A DNA stretch of 18,246 nt from Candidatus Omnitrophota bacterium (GCA_028711825.1 JAQTRM010000014.1:1-18246); one strand, 5' to 3'. Shown: positions 1 to 6,492, numbered from the stretch's first letter. Notes: generated by a model from the letters alone, not told the origin. Numbers and translations are program-made.

Positions 1-40
1 TCGGTATTCGCCCCGCAGCGAAAATTGCGCGGGTGTTGCC
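1..40. repeat. 40-bp direct repeat, copy 1
   Basis: Bases 1-40 recur at 111-150 with only two adjacent differences (positions 16-17 against 126-127). The copy may begin before the window. Its right part, 27-36, pairs with 50-60 to form a 10-bp hairpin with one bulged base and a 13-nt loop. The sequence does not read as protein and its function is unknown; it looks like a short hairpin-forming intergenic repeat of the REP/MITE kind. Confidence 0.75.
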
Positions 41-86
41 TTGATAACTACACCCCGCGCTGGTCAGTGACTGGTGCGCAGATATG

Positions 87-116
87 TACCCGACGCTAAG
101 AGGTATTGCGTCGGTA
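87..116. repeat. Hairpin between the two direct repeats
   Basis: CCGACGC at 90-96 is the exact reverse complement of GCGTCGG at 108-114, with an 11-nt loop. One bulged C lets TA/TA pairs extend the stem. The right arm runs into repeat copy 2, so this hairpin and the repeat structures could compete if the region is transcribed towards rodZ. Confidence 0.55.
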
Positions 117-150
117 TTCGCCCCGTGGCGAAAATTGCGCGGGTGTTGCC
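111..150. repeat. 40-bp direct repeat, copy 2
   Basis: This is the second copy of the repeat at 1-40, 110 bp downstream and 26 bp before the rodZ start. It contains a perfect 6-bp stem, TTCGCC (117-122) with GGCGAA (127-132). Its last five bases begin a further inverted repeat, TTGCCTA (146-152) with TAGGCAA (155-161), spaced by two bases. This is structured untranslated sequence ahead of rodZ; I see no clear sigma-70 promoter in it. Confidence 0.75.
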
Positions 151-175
151 TATGTAGGCAAGGGATGGAGAAGAG

Positions 176-964
176 ATGAGCCTTGAAACAGCCGGTGCCC
201 GGCTTAAAAAAATCCGCCAGGAAAGAGGTCTAAGCCTCGAGGATATCCAGAAGAAGACCAAGATCCACCTGAATATCCTGCGCGCGATAGAAGGGGACAG
301 TATTTCCAATCTCAGCCCGATTTATCTTAAAGGGTTTATCAAGATTTATTGCGGCTGCCTGGGTTTGGATGCCGGGGATTTTATCGGCCGGCCTGAAGAA
401 AGGGAACAGCCGAAGCCGGCATTGAACGCCGCGGTAGGTAAGCCGATCGGTTCGCGGATCGAAAAAAAACCGTCTTATATTAAAGGGGCTTCCGTTAAAC
501 TGGGATCGCTTAAGCCGCATTTTAATTTTAAGAAGGCCGCTTTAGTGCTCGCGGCGGTGGTTATTGTTTTTTTCGGGATGCGCCTGGTGCGTTTTATTCT
601 CTCGCGCCCGCATAAAAATCCCGGCAAGGCGCATCTTGTTTCTCCGGCGGTAAGCGCGCCTAAACCCGGGGTTAAAACCGCGAAATTCGGGCAAGACCTG
701 GCCTCGGGGTTTACCCTGGGGATATTCGCGCGGGGGAAGTCCTGGATCTCGGTCAAAATCGACGGAAAGACCGTTTTTCACGGGGTGCTCGCGCGCGGGC
801 GCTCGGAAACCTGGAAGGTATTTGAGAAGGCGGAGTTGTCGCTGGGGAATGCCGGGGCGGTGGAGCTGCAGGTTAACGACCAGCGTTTTAATAATCTTGG
901 GCGCAACGGTCAGCCTTTAAAGAACGTTTTGATCAATAAAGAAGGCCTGAAGATTTCCAGATGA
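176..964 (+). CDS. rodZ: RodZ-like cell-shape protein (HTH, one membrane segment, RodZ C-terminal domain)
   Basis: RodZ proteins link the MreB cytoskeleton to the cell-wall elongation machinery in the inner membrane. The 262 residues show the family order. A helix-turn-helix of the HTH_25 type covers about residues 3-70 (LKKIRQERGLSLEDIQKKT, then the YLKGFIKIYC helix). A basic, proline-containing linker follows. One hydrophobic segment lies at about 121-141, and a beta-rich periplasmic domain at about 178-255 carries the typical WISVKIDGK and LGRNGQP stretches. The start at 176 has GGAG nine bases upstream. The stop overlaps the rimO start (ATGA, 961-964), so the two are probably translationally coupled. 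A rodZ-rimO-pgsA order is common in bacteria, which supports the call. The extreme N-terminal family residues and membrane topology are inferred from the translation, not tested. Confidence 0.88.
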   Translation: MSLETAGARLKKIRQERGLSLEDIQKKTKIHLNILRAIEGDSISNLSPIYLKGFIKIYCGCLGLDAGDFIGRPEEREQPKPALNAAVGKPIGSRIEKKPSYIKGASVKLGSLKPHFNFKKAALVLAAVVIVFFGMRLVRFILSRPHKNPGKAHLVSPAVSAPKPGVKTAKFGQDLASGFTLGIFARGKSWISVKIDGKTVFHGVLARGRSETWKVFEKAELSLGNAGAVELQVNDQRFNNLGRNGQPLKNVLINKEGLKISR

Positions 965-2211
965 AGCAAAAAATCGGTATCCTCAGCCTGGGTTGCCCGA
1001 GAAACCTGGTGGATGCCGAGGAGATCGCCGGACGGCTTAAAGCGAAAAAGTATTCACTGGTTGAAGATCTCTCTAAAGCACAGGTAGTGTTGGTCAATAC
1101 CTGTGCTTTTATTCGGGAGGCGAAAGAAGAATCGATTGAGGCGATCCTGGACCTTGTTGAATTAAAGAAGCAGGGCAGGATAAAGAAGATAATTGTCTGC
1201 GGGTGCCTGGCGCAGAGATACAGGGATTTATTTAAAGAATTGCCGGAAGTGGATGCTTTTGTCGGCGCGCCGGAGCCGGGGGAACCTAAAGGAAGATTTG
1301 CCCTAACGCCGCGGCATTACGCATACCTGAAGATTTGTGAAGGATGCCTGAACCGCTGCAGTTATTGCGTGATCCCGGAGATCAAGGGGCCTTTAAAAAG
1401 CCGGGATGAAGAGAGTCTTCTCCGGCAGGCGCGCCTGTTTAACCGGCAGGGGATTTCGGAGCTTAATATTATTGGGCAGGATATTACCGGTTTCGGGGTG
1501 GACCGGGCCGGGAAAAGCCTGCTGCCGGAACTCTTGCGCAAGATCATCGGCGCCACTCCGGATATCGATTGGATCCGGCTTTTATACCTGAATCCGGAGA
1601 GGGTAAGCGATGAACTGCTGGAATTAATCGCTTCTTCCGCCAGGGTATGTAAATATATCGACCTGCCGGTGCAGCATATCAATAATCGTATCCTGAAGAT
1701 GATGCATCGGGGGGCAGACAGGGAGAAAATATCTGCGCTGGTCAAAAAGATCAGGAAGATTATCCCGGGAGTTTGCCTGCGTACCTCGCTTATCGTGGGA
1801 TTTCCTTCGGAAACGGAGGAAGAGTTCGAAGAACTTTTAGATTTTGTAAGGGATACCGGGTTTGAAAGACTGGGTGCTTTTATTTATTCGCGCGAAGAAG
1901 GGACTCCCGCTTGCCGTTTTAAAGGGCATATCCCCCGGCGGATAAAACAGGAAAGGTTTAACCGGGTGATGTCGGCCCAACAGGAGATTGCCGGAAAAAT
2001 AAATTCCGGCTTCCTGGGTAAAATCATTCCGGTCCTGATTGAGGAGAAAAAAGGCGCGGATTATCTCGGCCGCACTCAATATGACGCCCCGGAAGTGGAC
2101 GGCGTGGTTTATATTAAATCCGGGCGGGTCTTAAAGCCCGGCGAATTCATCCGGGCGGAGATTACCGATACCCTGGAATATGATTTAGTGGGGGTAGACA
2201 AACAAAAGTAG
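961..2211 (+). CDS. rimO: Ribosomal protein S12 methylthiotransferase RimO
   Basis: RimO is a radical-SAM enzyme that adds a methylthio group to a conserved aspartate of ribosomal protein S12. The 416 residues show the UPF0004 domain with cysteines 12, 48 and 82 for the auxiliary 4Fe-4S cluster, and the radical-SAM triad C129, C133 and C136 in GCLNRCSYC. A TRAM-like domain occupies roughly the last 65 residues. The opening LSLGCPRNLVDAE is the RimO form; MiaB has a different sequence there, so I exclude the tRNA-modifying paralogue. The linker between the two cluster domains is somewhat short. The start overlaps the rodZ stop by four bases and has only a weak ribosome-binding site, consistent with coupling. 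Confidence 0.95.
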   Translation: MKQKIGILSLGCPRNLVDAEEIAGRLKAKKYSLVEDLSKAQVVLVNTCAFIREAKEESIEAILDLVELKKQGRIKKIIVCGCLAQRYRDLFKELPEVDAFVGAPEPGEPKGRFALTPRHYAYLKICEGCLNRCSYCVIPEIKGPLKSRDEESLLRQARLFNRQGISELNIIGQDITGFGVDRAGKSLLPELLRKIIGATPDIDWIRLLYLNPERVSDELLELIASSARVCKYIDLPVQHINNRILKMMHRGADREKISALVKKIRKIIPGVCLRTSLIVGFPSETEEEFEELLDFVRDTGFERLGAFIYSREEGTPACRFKGHIPRRIKQERFNRVMSAQQEIAGKINSGFLGKIIPVLIEEKKGADYLGRTQYDAPEVDGVVYIKSGRVLKPGEFIRAEITDTLEYDLVGVDKQK

Positions 2212-2238
2212 AATTTTAAATCTGAAAGAGGGTGCAAA

Positions 2239-2817
2239 ATGAATCTTGCCAATCGTTTGACCGTCGGGCGGATATTCCTGACTTTTATTTTTATGTTTTT
2301 TTTGTTTTGTAACGGGCTTTGGCCGAAGGTATTGAGCCTGGTTGTTTTTATCCTGGCGGCAATTTCGGATTACCTGGACGGCATGATCGCGCACCGCCGC
2401 AATATGGTTACGGATTTCGGCAGGCTGATGGATCCTATCGCCGACAAGATACTGGTTTTGGCGGCGTTTGCGGCTTTCGTGCAGCTGCAGCTGATCGACG
2501 CCTGGATGTTTGTGATTATTGTTTCCCGCGAGATCCTTATTACTTCGATGCGGCTTTTTGCTTTAAACAAGGGGAAGGTGCTTTCGGCGGCGCGCGCCGG
2601 GAAACATAAGACGGTGGTGCAGATGGCGGTGATTTTCATTATCCTGGGTTTTATCCTGCTTAAGGAGATTATTTTGAAATATTACACCTGGAATCCCGCC
2701 TGGGAAAAGATTTTCCGCCGGGGAATATTTTTCCTGATGATCTTTACGGTGGCCTTGACCCTTTATTCCGGGTTGTCTTACCTTTGGCAGAACCGCAAGG
2801 TGATCGCCCGTTTATGA
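2239..2817 (+). CDS. pgsA: CDP-diacylglycerol-glycerol-3-phosphate 3-phosphatidyltransferase
   Basis: This is an integral membrane enzyme of the CDP-alcohol phosphatidyltransferase family, making phosphatidylglycerol phosphate from CDP-diacylglycerol and glycerol 3-phosphate. The 192 residues carry the family signature at 44-69: D44, D47, G48, A51, G61, D65 and D69 are all present with the right spacing. The arginine usually following A51 is histidine 52. Several hydrophobic segments flank it (about 12-42, 73-95, 125-145 and 160-185). The ATG at 2239 follows an AGAGGG ribosome-binding site. The next gene, pgpA, encodes the following enzyme of the pathway and overlaps by four bases, which favours PgsA over other family members such as phosphatidylserine or cardiolipin synthases. 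Confidence 0.92.
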   Translation: MNLANRLTVGRIFLTFIFMFFLFCNGLWPKVLSLVVFILAAISDYLDGMIAHRRNMVTDFGRLMDPIADKILVLAAFAAFVQLQLIDAWMFVIIVSREILITSMRLFALNKGKVLSAARAGKHKTVVQMAVIFIILGFILLKEIILKYYTWNPAWEKIFRRGIFFLMIFTVALTLYSGLSYLWQNRKVIARL

Positions 2818-3281
2818 AGATCAAAGATACGGTTTCTTCCTTGTCCGGGGCAGTGAGCACCGTTTTTTTTATCGGATATCTTCCTTTGATTCCCGGCACT
2901 TTCGGCAGTCTTTTCGGGGTGGGGTTGTTTTTTTTGCTGCGGGACGCCTCCTCGCCGGCTTATTTCCTGGCCGCCGTTTCGGTAATTGTCCTGGGGTTTT
3001 TAACCGCCGGCCGGACGGAGAGAATGTCAAACCGGAAAGATCCCGGATATATTGTGATCGACGAGGTCGCCGGAATGCTGGTGGGGCTTGCTTTCATGCC
3101 TTCTGAACCCCGGGTGGTGATCCTGGGTTTTTTGATTTTCCGTATTTTAGACACCCTTAAGCCTTATCCTGCATCCAGGCTGCAGAATTGCCACGGCGCA
3201 TTCGGAATAATGGCGGATGACCTTGCGGCAGGGGTTTATACCAATATCGTATTGCGTCTGGGGCTGCTTCTTTCCCGCTGA
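2814..3281 (+). CDS. pgpA: Phosphatidylglycerophosphatase A
   Basis: PgpA removes phosphate from phosphatidylglycerol phosphate, completing phosphatidylglycerol synthesis after PgsA. I place the start at 2814, where ATGA overlaps the pgsA stop, giving 155 residues, close to the usual PgpA length. An upstream in-frame ATG at 2784 would add ten residues inside pgsA and looks less likely. Family motifs are clear: IPGTFGSLFG at 26-35, YIVIDEVAGM at 79-88, FRILDTLKPYP at 109-119 and ADDLAAG at 134-140. Hydrophobic segments alternate with these. The gene ends directly against the convergent thpR with no spacer. Confidence 0.93.
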   Translation: MKIKDTVSSLSGAVSTVFFIGYLPLIPGTFGSLFGVGLFFLLRDASSPAYFLAAVSVIVLGFLTAGRTERMSNRKDPGYIVIDEVAGMLVGLAFMPSEPRVVILGFLIFRILDTLKPYPASRLQNCHGAFGIMADDLAAGVYTNIVLRLGLLLSR

Positions 3282-3851
3282 TCATTTTCCTAACGCGTAT
3301 CTTTCAAGAAGAAGATGCATCGGTCCTTCGGGGCAAAGTATGCTTTGGAATAAGCCGACCGATGCGGCTTCGAATTCCAGGTTCCGCACCGGATTCTTTT
3401 TCTCCAATTCTTTCAGTATTTCTTCTAATTCCCCGCAACCAGGACTTTTTAAACGCCCGATGGTGATATGTGCCTTGAAAGAAGGCGTTCTGTTGTCAGG
3501 ATCCGTGTTTTCGGCCTTTGCCTTGTGCAGCCTTCCGGCCAGCCGCCCGATCCTGCCCGCAGAATCATCCGCCTCCAGATAGATTATTCTCGGTCTGCGG
3601 TAATTTGGAAAGGCCCCCGCATTTTTGATCTTTAGCGGGAAAGGCGGTGTTAAGCGTGCGGCCTCCGTAATTATTTTTCGGATATTTTCTGCCTGGGAAG
3701 GGGAGATCTCTCCGAGGAATTTAAGGGTCAGGTGCAGGTTTTCCGGTTTTGTGATCTTGGCAGCGGGAAGCGCGGCGGTCAGGCCTTTTTGGAAGGCGCC
3801 GATCTGTTTTTTAACTTTAGCGGGGATCTCTATGGCGATAAATGCGCGCAT
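3282..3851 (-). CDS. thpR: RNA 2',3'-cyclic phosphodiesterase (2H family, LigT-like)
   Basis: These 2H phosphoesterases open 2',3'-cyclic phosphate ends of RNA and can, in some cases, join 2'-5' ends of tRNA halves. The 189 residues show both catalytic H-x-T-x motifs, HLTL at 40-43 and HITI at 128-131. The protein begins MRAFIAIEIP, as the family does, and LHLTLKFLGE is typical. Length is normal. The gene follows pncC on the same strand with a 22-bp overlap (3830-3851), so both are probably on one transcript. The stop codon at 3282-3284 touches the last base of the convergent pgpA. The physiological RNA substrate cannot be told from sequence. Confidence 0.93.
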   Translation of the reverse strand: MRAFIAIEIPAKVKKQIGAFQKGLTAALPAAKITKPENLHLTLKFLGEISPSQAENIRKIITEAARLTPPFPLKIKNAGAFPNYRRPRIIYLEADDSAGRIGRLAGRLHKAKAENTDPDNRTPSFKAHITIGRLKSPGCGELEEILKELEKKNPVRNLEFEAASVGLFQSILCPEGPMHLLLERYALGK

Positions 3852-4303
3852 AACAGGTTTAAAGCGTTTTGAACCGATTGTCTGCGGATAGAGTGGCGGC
3901 TGCCGCGGAAAATGAATTTACGGCAGTCGGTTTTGTTGTTTTTGGAAAGGCAAATATATACCGTCCCCAGAGGCTTGCCGGGTGTTGCCCCGGACGGCCC
4001 GGCGATCCCGGTAACGCTTAGCCCGAAATCGGAGCCTGTTTTTTTCCGGATATTCACGGCCATCAACAGCGCGGTTTGCCGGGAAACCGCGCCATAACGG
4101 TTCAGCGTTTTTAAAGGTATTTTTAAGACGGCTTGTTTCGCTTTGTTGTGGTAAGTTACCGCTCCCAGGATGAAGTATGCCGAAGATCCCGGCAGGCTGG
4201 TAAGGGCGGCGGAAAGCAGCCCTCCGGTGCAGGATTCGGCTACCGCCAGTGTTTTTTTGCTCCGAACCAGGTTTTTATGGATCAGTTCGAGTGTTTTTTC
4301 CAT
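3830..4303 (-). CDS. pncC: Nicotinamide-nucleotide amidase PncC (stand-alone CinA C-terminal domain)
   Basis: PncC hydrolyses nicotinamide mononucleotide to nicotinic acid mononucleotide, a salvage step for the NMN released by bacterial NAD-dependent DNA ligase. Such a ligase, ligA, lies later in this window. From the ATG at 4303 the protein is 157 residues, the usual length of the stand-alone domain. It carries AESCTGG at 22-28, GSSAYFILGAVTYHNKAK at 39-56 and VTGIAGPSG at 97-105. The N-terminal molybdopterin-binding-like domain of full-length CinA is absent. The frame stays open back to 4441, but a TATAAT promoter at 4361-4366 would lie inside that extension, so I reject the longer start. 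The ribosome-binding site is weak. It overlaps thpR by 22 bp. Confidence 0.92.
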   Translation of the reverse strand: MEKTLELIHKNLVRSKKTLAVAESCTGGLLSAALTSLPGSSAYFILGAVTYHNKAKQAVLKIPLKTLNRYGAVSRQTALLMAVNIRKKTGSDFGLSVTGIAGPSGATPGKPLGTVYICLSKNNKTDCRKFIFRGSRHSIRRQSVQNALNLLCAHLSP

Positions 4304-4360
4304 ATTCTTATGCGGACGAATTACCGGCGCTTGAATACCTTTTCGCCGCTTACGGTATAG

Positions 4361-4389
4361 ATTATAACGGTTTTTAATTGTATTGACAA
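4361..4389 (-). promoter_or_regulatory. Sigma-70-type promoter for pncC-thpR
   Basis: On the minus strand a TTGTCA -35 box (4384-4389) is followed after exactly 17 bases by a perfect TATAAT -10 box (4361-4366). The predicted transcript would start near 4354 and leave a leader of about 50 nt before the pncC ATG. The -35 box lies within the same seven bases as the -35 box of the divergent riboflavin promoter. Confidence 0.75.
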
Positions 4390-4410
4390 GCCCGGTTTTT
4401 ATGTTAAAAT
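4383..4410 (+). promoter_or_regulatory. Sigma-70-type promoter of the riboflavin operon
   Basis: A perfect TTGACA -35 box (4383-4388) and a TAAAAT -10 box (4405-4410, one difference from TATAAT) are 16 bases apart. A TG one base upstream of the -10 (4402-4403) forms an extended -10. The predicted start, about 4417, falls a few bases before the FMN aptamer, as expected for a riboswitch leader. Confidence 0.8.
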
Positions 4411-4420
4411 AACAACAATT

Positions 4421-4629
4421 AATCTTCAGGGCAAGGTGCAATCCCTTACCGGCGGTAGCGCTGAAAAGCGCGTTTCGGCCTTTAATTTAAGGCCGGATGA
4501 GAAAGCCCGCGAGTCCGCCGTCGAAACGGTGGCGGACAGATCTGGCGAGATTCCAGAGCCGATGGTTGCGTGTGAACGCGCGGCAAACCGAAAAAACGGT
4601 TTTGCCGAAAGTCCAGATGGAAGGAGATT
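4421..4629 (+). promoter_or_regulatory. FMN riboswitch aptamer (RFN element)
   Basis: The leader matches the RFN consensus in order: GGGCAAGGTGCAATCCC with ACCGGCGGTAG, then AAAGCCCGCGAGTCC, ATCTGGCGAGATTCCAGAGC with CCGATGGTT, and finally AAGTCCAGATGGAAGGAGAT. A closing P1 helix can form from AATCT (4421-4425) and AGATT (4625-4629). This RNA binds FMN and normally shuts off riboflavin genes when FMN is plentiful. It is followed by a 44-bp dispersed repeat, an intrinsic terminator and then ribBA, so control is most likely by transcription termination. Two extra variable stem-loops, around 4475-4495 and 4575-4612, are ordinary for this class. Confidence 0.95.
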
Positions 4630-4671
4630 TCCGCCATAATTCATGGCGGACCCGCCGGGAAGCCTGGCGGG
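4628..4671 (+). repeat. 44-bp double-hairpin dispersed repeat, copy 1 (within riboswitch platform)
   Basis: Two hairpins lie back to back. CCGCCAT (4631-4637) pairs with ATGGCGG (4643-4649) across a 5-nt loop. CCCGCCGGG (4651-4659) pairs with CCTGGCGGG (4663-4671) with one G-T pair and a 3-nt loop. The same 44-bp unit recurs at 10098-10141 with nearly all differences confined to the second loop region. Its first two bases coincide with the end of the aptamer P1 helix. Bases CCGGG at 4655-4659 are complementary to the first arm of the terminator (CCCGG, 4684-4688). Confidence 0.8.
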
Positions 4672-4683
4672 AAAGATCAGTAG

Positions 4684-4716
4684 CCCGGAGAATTGTCTTC
4701 GGGTTTTTTGTTTTTT
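4684..4716 (+). terminator. Intrinsic terminator of the FMN riboswitch
   Basis: CCCGGAG (4684-4690) pairs with CTTCGGG (4697-4703) with one G-T pair and a 6-nt loop, followed by TTTTTTGTTTTTT. It lies between the aptamer and ribBA, where FMN-dependent termination is expected. The ribBA ribosome-binding site begins directly after the T tract. Confidence 0.88.
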
Positions 4717-4731
4717 CGGAGGGATAAAGAA

Positions 4732-5949
4732 ATGTTTAATTCGATAAGCGAGATTATTCAGGACCTTAAAAAAGGTTTGATGGTGGTTGTGGTGGATGAT
4801 GAGGACCGTGAAAATGAAGGGGACCTTATGATGGCCGCCTCTTTTGCCAGGGCCGAACACATAAATTTTATGGTCAAACACGGCCGCGGGATAGTTTGTT
4901 TCCCGATGGAGGAGGAAAGGCTCGGCGAGCTGGAGCTTCGCCCGATGTTCGAAGGGAAAGGGCAGAAGCAGGGGTATAAAAAAGACCCTCTTTCTACCGC
5001 CTGGACGGTTTCGGTCGATGCGGCGCGCGGAGTTACTACCGGTATCTCGGCTTTCGACCGGGCCCGCACTCTTGAAGTCCTGATCAATCCCCAGACCAAG
5101 CCGGAAGACCTGGTGCGTCCGGGACATACTTTTCCCCTGCAATCGCGCAAAGGCGGGGTCCTTGTCAGGGCCGGGCATACTGAGGCTACGGTAGACCTTA
5201 TGAAGCTGTCCGGGCTTTATCCGGCGGGGGTGATTTGCGAGATCATGAATGACGACGGTTCAATGGCGCGCCTTCCGCAGCTGCTTGAATTTGCCAAACG
5301 CCACAACCTTAAGATTTGTTCGGTGGCCGACCTGATTGAATACCGCCGCCGCAATGAAAAACTCACCGAAAAGGTGGCTACCGCGGAGTTGCCCACGGAG
5401 TTCGGCAATTACCGCATGAGCGTTTACCGCGACTTCACCAACGGACAGACCCATATTGCGCTTACCATGGGGAATCTCGACGATAAACCGGTAATGGTGC
5501 GCGTGCATTCGGCCTGCCTTACCGGGGACGCCTTCGGCTCTATGCGCTGCGACTGCGGAAAGCAGCTTAAGCGTTCGATGCAGATTATCGGGGAAGAAAA
5601 AAAGGGTGTAATCCTTTATATGAGCCAGGAAGGCAGGGGGATCGGACTGGTAGAGAAAGTGCGCGCTTATAACCTGCAGGATAAGGGGATGGACACTGTG
5701 GAAGCCAATGAGGCCCTGGGTTATGAGGTGGATTTGAGGGATTACGGCATCGGGGCCCAGATTCTTGTCGACCTGGGTGTCAAACAGATCAGGCTGTTGA
5801 CCAATAATCCGCGCAAGATCGTCGGCCTGGAGGGGTACGGGCTTAAAGTGGTGGAGCGCCTTCCGATAGAAATCGCCCCCAACGCCGCGAATTATAAGTA
5901 TCTGAAAACTAAAAAAGATAAAATGGGGCATAAAATTAATCTTGTTTGA
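4732..5949 (+). CDS. ribBA: Bifunctional 3,4-dihydroxy-2-butanone-4-phosphate synthase / GTP cyclohydrolase II
   Basis: RibBA supplies both starting compounds of riboflavin synthesis: the four-carbon unit from ribulose 5-phosphate and the pyrimidine from GTP. The N-terminal RibB domain (about 1-205) has the acidic loop DDEDRENEGD at 22-31, TTGISAFDRA at 102-111 and RPGHTFPL at 129-136. The C-terminal RibA domain (about 207-405) has the zinc cysteines C262, C273 and C275 in CLTGDAFGSMRCDCG and the downstream EGRGIGL stretch. With the ATG at 4732 and its GGAGGGA site the protein is 405 residues, the normal fused length. A longer reading from 4693 would begin inside the terminator and is rejected. 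It is the first gene of the FMN-controlled operon. Confidence 0.97.
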   Translation: MFNSISEIIQDLKKGLMVVVVDDEDRENEGDLMMAASFARAEHINFMVKHGRGIVCFPMEEERLGELELRPMFEGKGQKQGYKKDPLSTAWTVSVDAARGVTTGISAFDRARTLEVLINPQTKPEDLVRPGHTFPLQSRKGGVLVRAGHTEATVDLMKLSGLYPAGVICEIMNDDGSMARLPQLLEFAKRHNLKICSVADLIEYRRRNEKLTEKVATAELPTEFGNYRMSVYRDFTNGQTHIALTMGNLDDKPVMVRVHSACLTGDAFGSMRCDCGKQLKRSMQIIGEEKKGVILYMSQEGRGIGLVEKVRAYNLQDKGMDTVEANEALGYEVDLRDYGIGAQILVDLGVKQIRLLTNNPRKIVGLEGYGLKVVERLPIEIAPNAANYKYLKTKKDKMGHKINLV

Positions 5950-5962
5950 GGCCTGCTGGGTT

Positions 5963-5994
5963 AGCTGAAAACTGACGGCTGAAGGCTGAGAGCT
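5963..5994 (+). repeat. Seven-base degenerate tandem repeat (RRCTGAN), four units plus a part
   Basis: The spacer between ribBA and ribH consists of AGCTGAA, AACTGAC, GGCTGAA, GGCTGAG and a partial AGCT, a clean seven-base period. The same heptamer family occurs at 9714-9750. It sits just before the strong AAGGAGG ribosome-binding site of ribH. Confidence 0.75.
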
Positions 5995-6011
5995 TAAAAA
6001 AAGGAGGAAAC

Positions 6012-6476
6012 ATGAAAGTAATCGAAGGTAATTTGATCGCCAAGGGAAAAACTTTTACGGTGGTAGCTTCAAGGTTCAACGACTTGATGACAAAAGAGCT
6101 TGTGGCAGGCTGCCGCGATACGCTTATCCGGCACGGCGCCGACGATAAAGATATCACTTTGCTTTGGGTCCCGGGCGCTTTTGAGATACCGCTGGCCGCC
6201 CAGAAGGCCGCCTGCAAGAAGGGGACCGACGCGGTAATCTGCCTGGGCACGGTTATCCGCGGGTCTACCCCGCATTTTGACTATATCGCCGCCGAGGTCA
6301 GCAAAGGGATAAGCAAGATCTCCCTGGAAACCGGGATCCCGGTGATCTTTGGGGTGATTACCGCCGATACGATCGAGCAGGCGGTGGAGCGTGCGGGTTC
6401 AAAGGACGGGAATAAAGGCCGCGATGCCGCGCTTTCGGCTATCGAAATGGTAAACCTTACGGAAAATTTGAAATAA
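6012..6476 (+). CDS. ribH: 6,7-dimethyl-8-ribityllumazine synthase
   Basis: RibH condenses the RibB product with the ribitylamino-pyrimidine to form lumazine, the substrate of riboflavin synthase; the family assembles as pentamers or 60-mers. The 154 residues match the family length. Seen motifs: RFN at 21-23, PGAFEIP at 54-60, GTVIRGSTPHFDY at 79-91 with catalytic H88, and RAGSKDGNKGRDAA at 127-140. The start has a strong AAGGAGG site. The nusB gene follows after 16 bp, the common ribH-nusB pairing. Confidence 0.97.
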   Translation: MKVIEGNLIAKGKTFTVVASRFNDLMTKELVAGCRDTLIRHGADDKDITLLWVPGAFEIPLAAQKAACKKGTDAVICLGTVIRGSTPHFDYIAAEVSKGISKISLETGIPVIFGVITADTIEQAVERAGSKDGNKGRDAALSAIEMVNLTENLK

Positions 6477-6492
6477 GAGGGGGGATTTTTTA

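Noticed and set aside
1..150. A possible CRISPR array from the two 40-bp direct repeats
   Set aside because: There are only two copies with a 70-bp gap that itself contains hairpins, there are no cas genes, and the repeats are internally structured like REP elements.
4304..4441. A 46-residue N-terminal extension of PncC
   Set aside because: It would span the pncC promoter and part of the FMN aptamer, and the family begins close to the ATG at 4303.
4426..5178. A 250-codon minus-strand frame across the FMN riboswitch and the start of ribBA
   Set aside because: It is antisense to a well-matched riboswitch and to clear RibB motifs, and shows no family features of its own.
5260..5931. A 223-codon minus-strand frame
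   Set aside because: It is the shadow of the GTP cyclohydrolase II half of ribBA.
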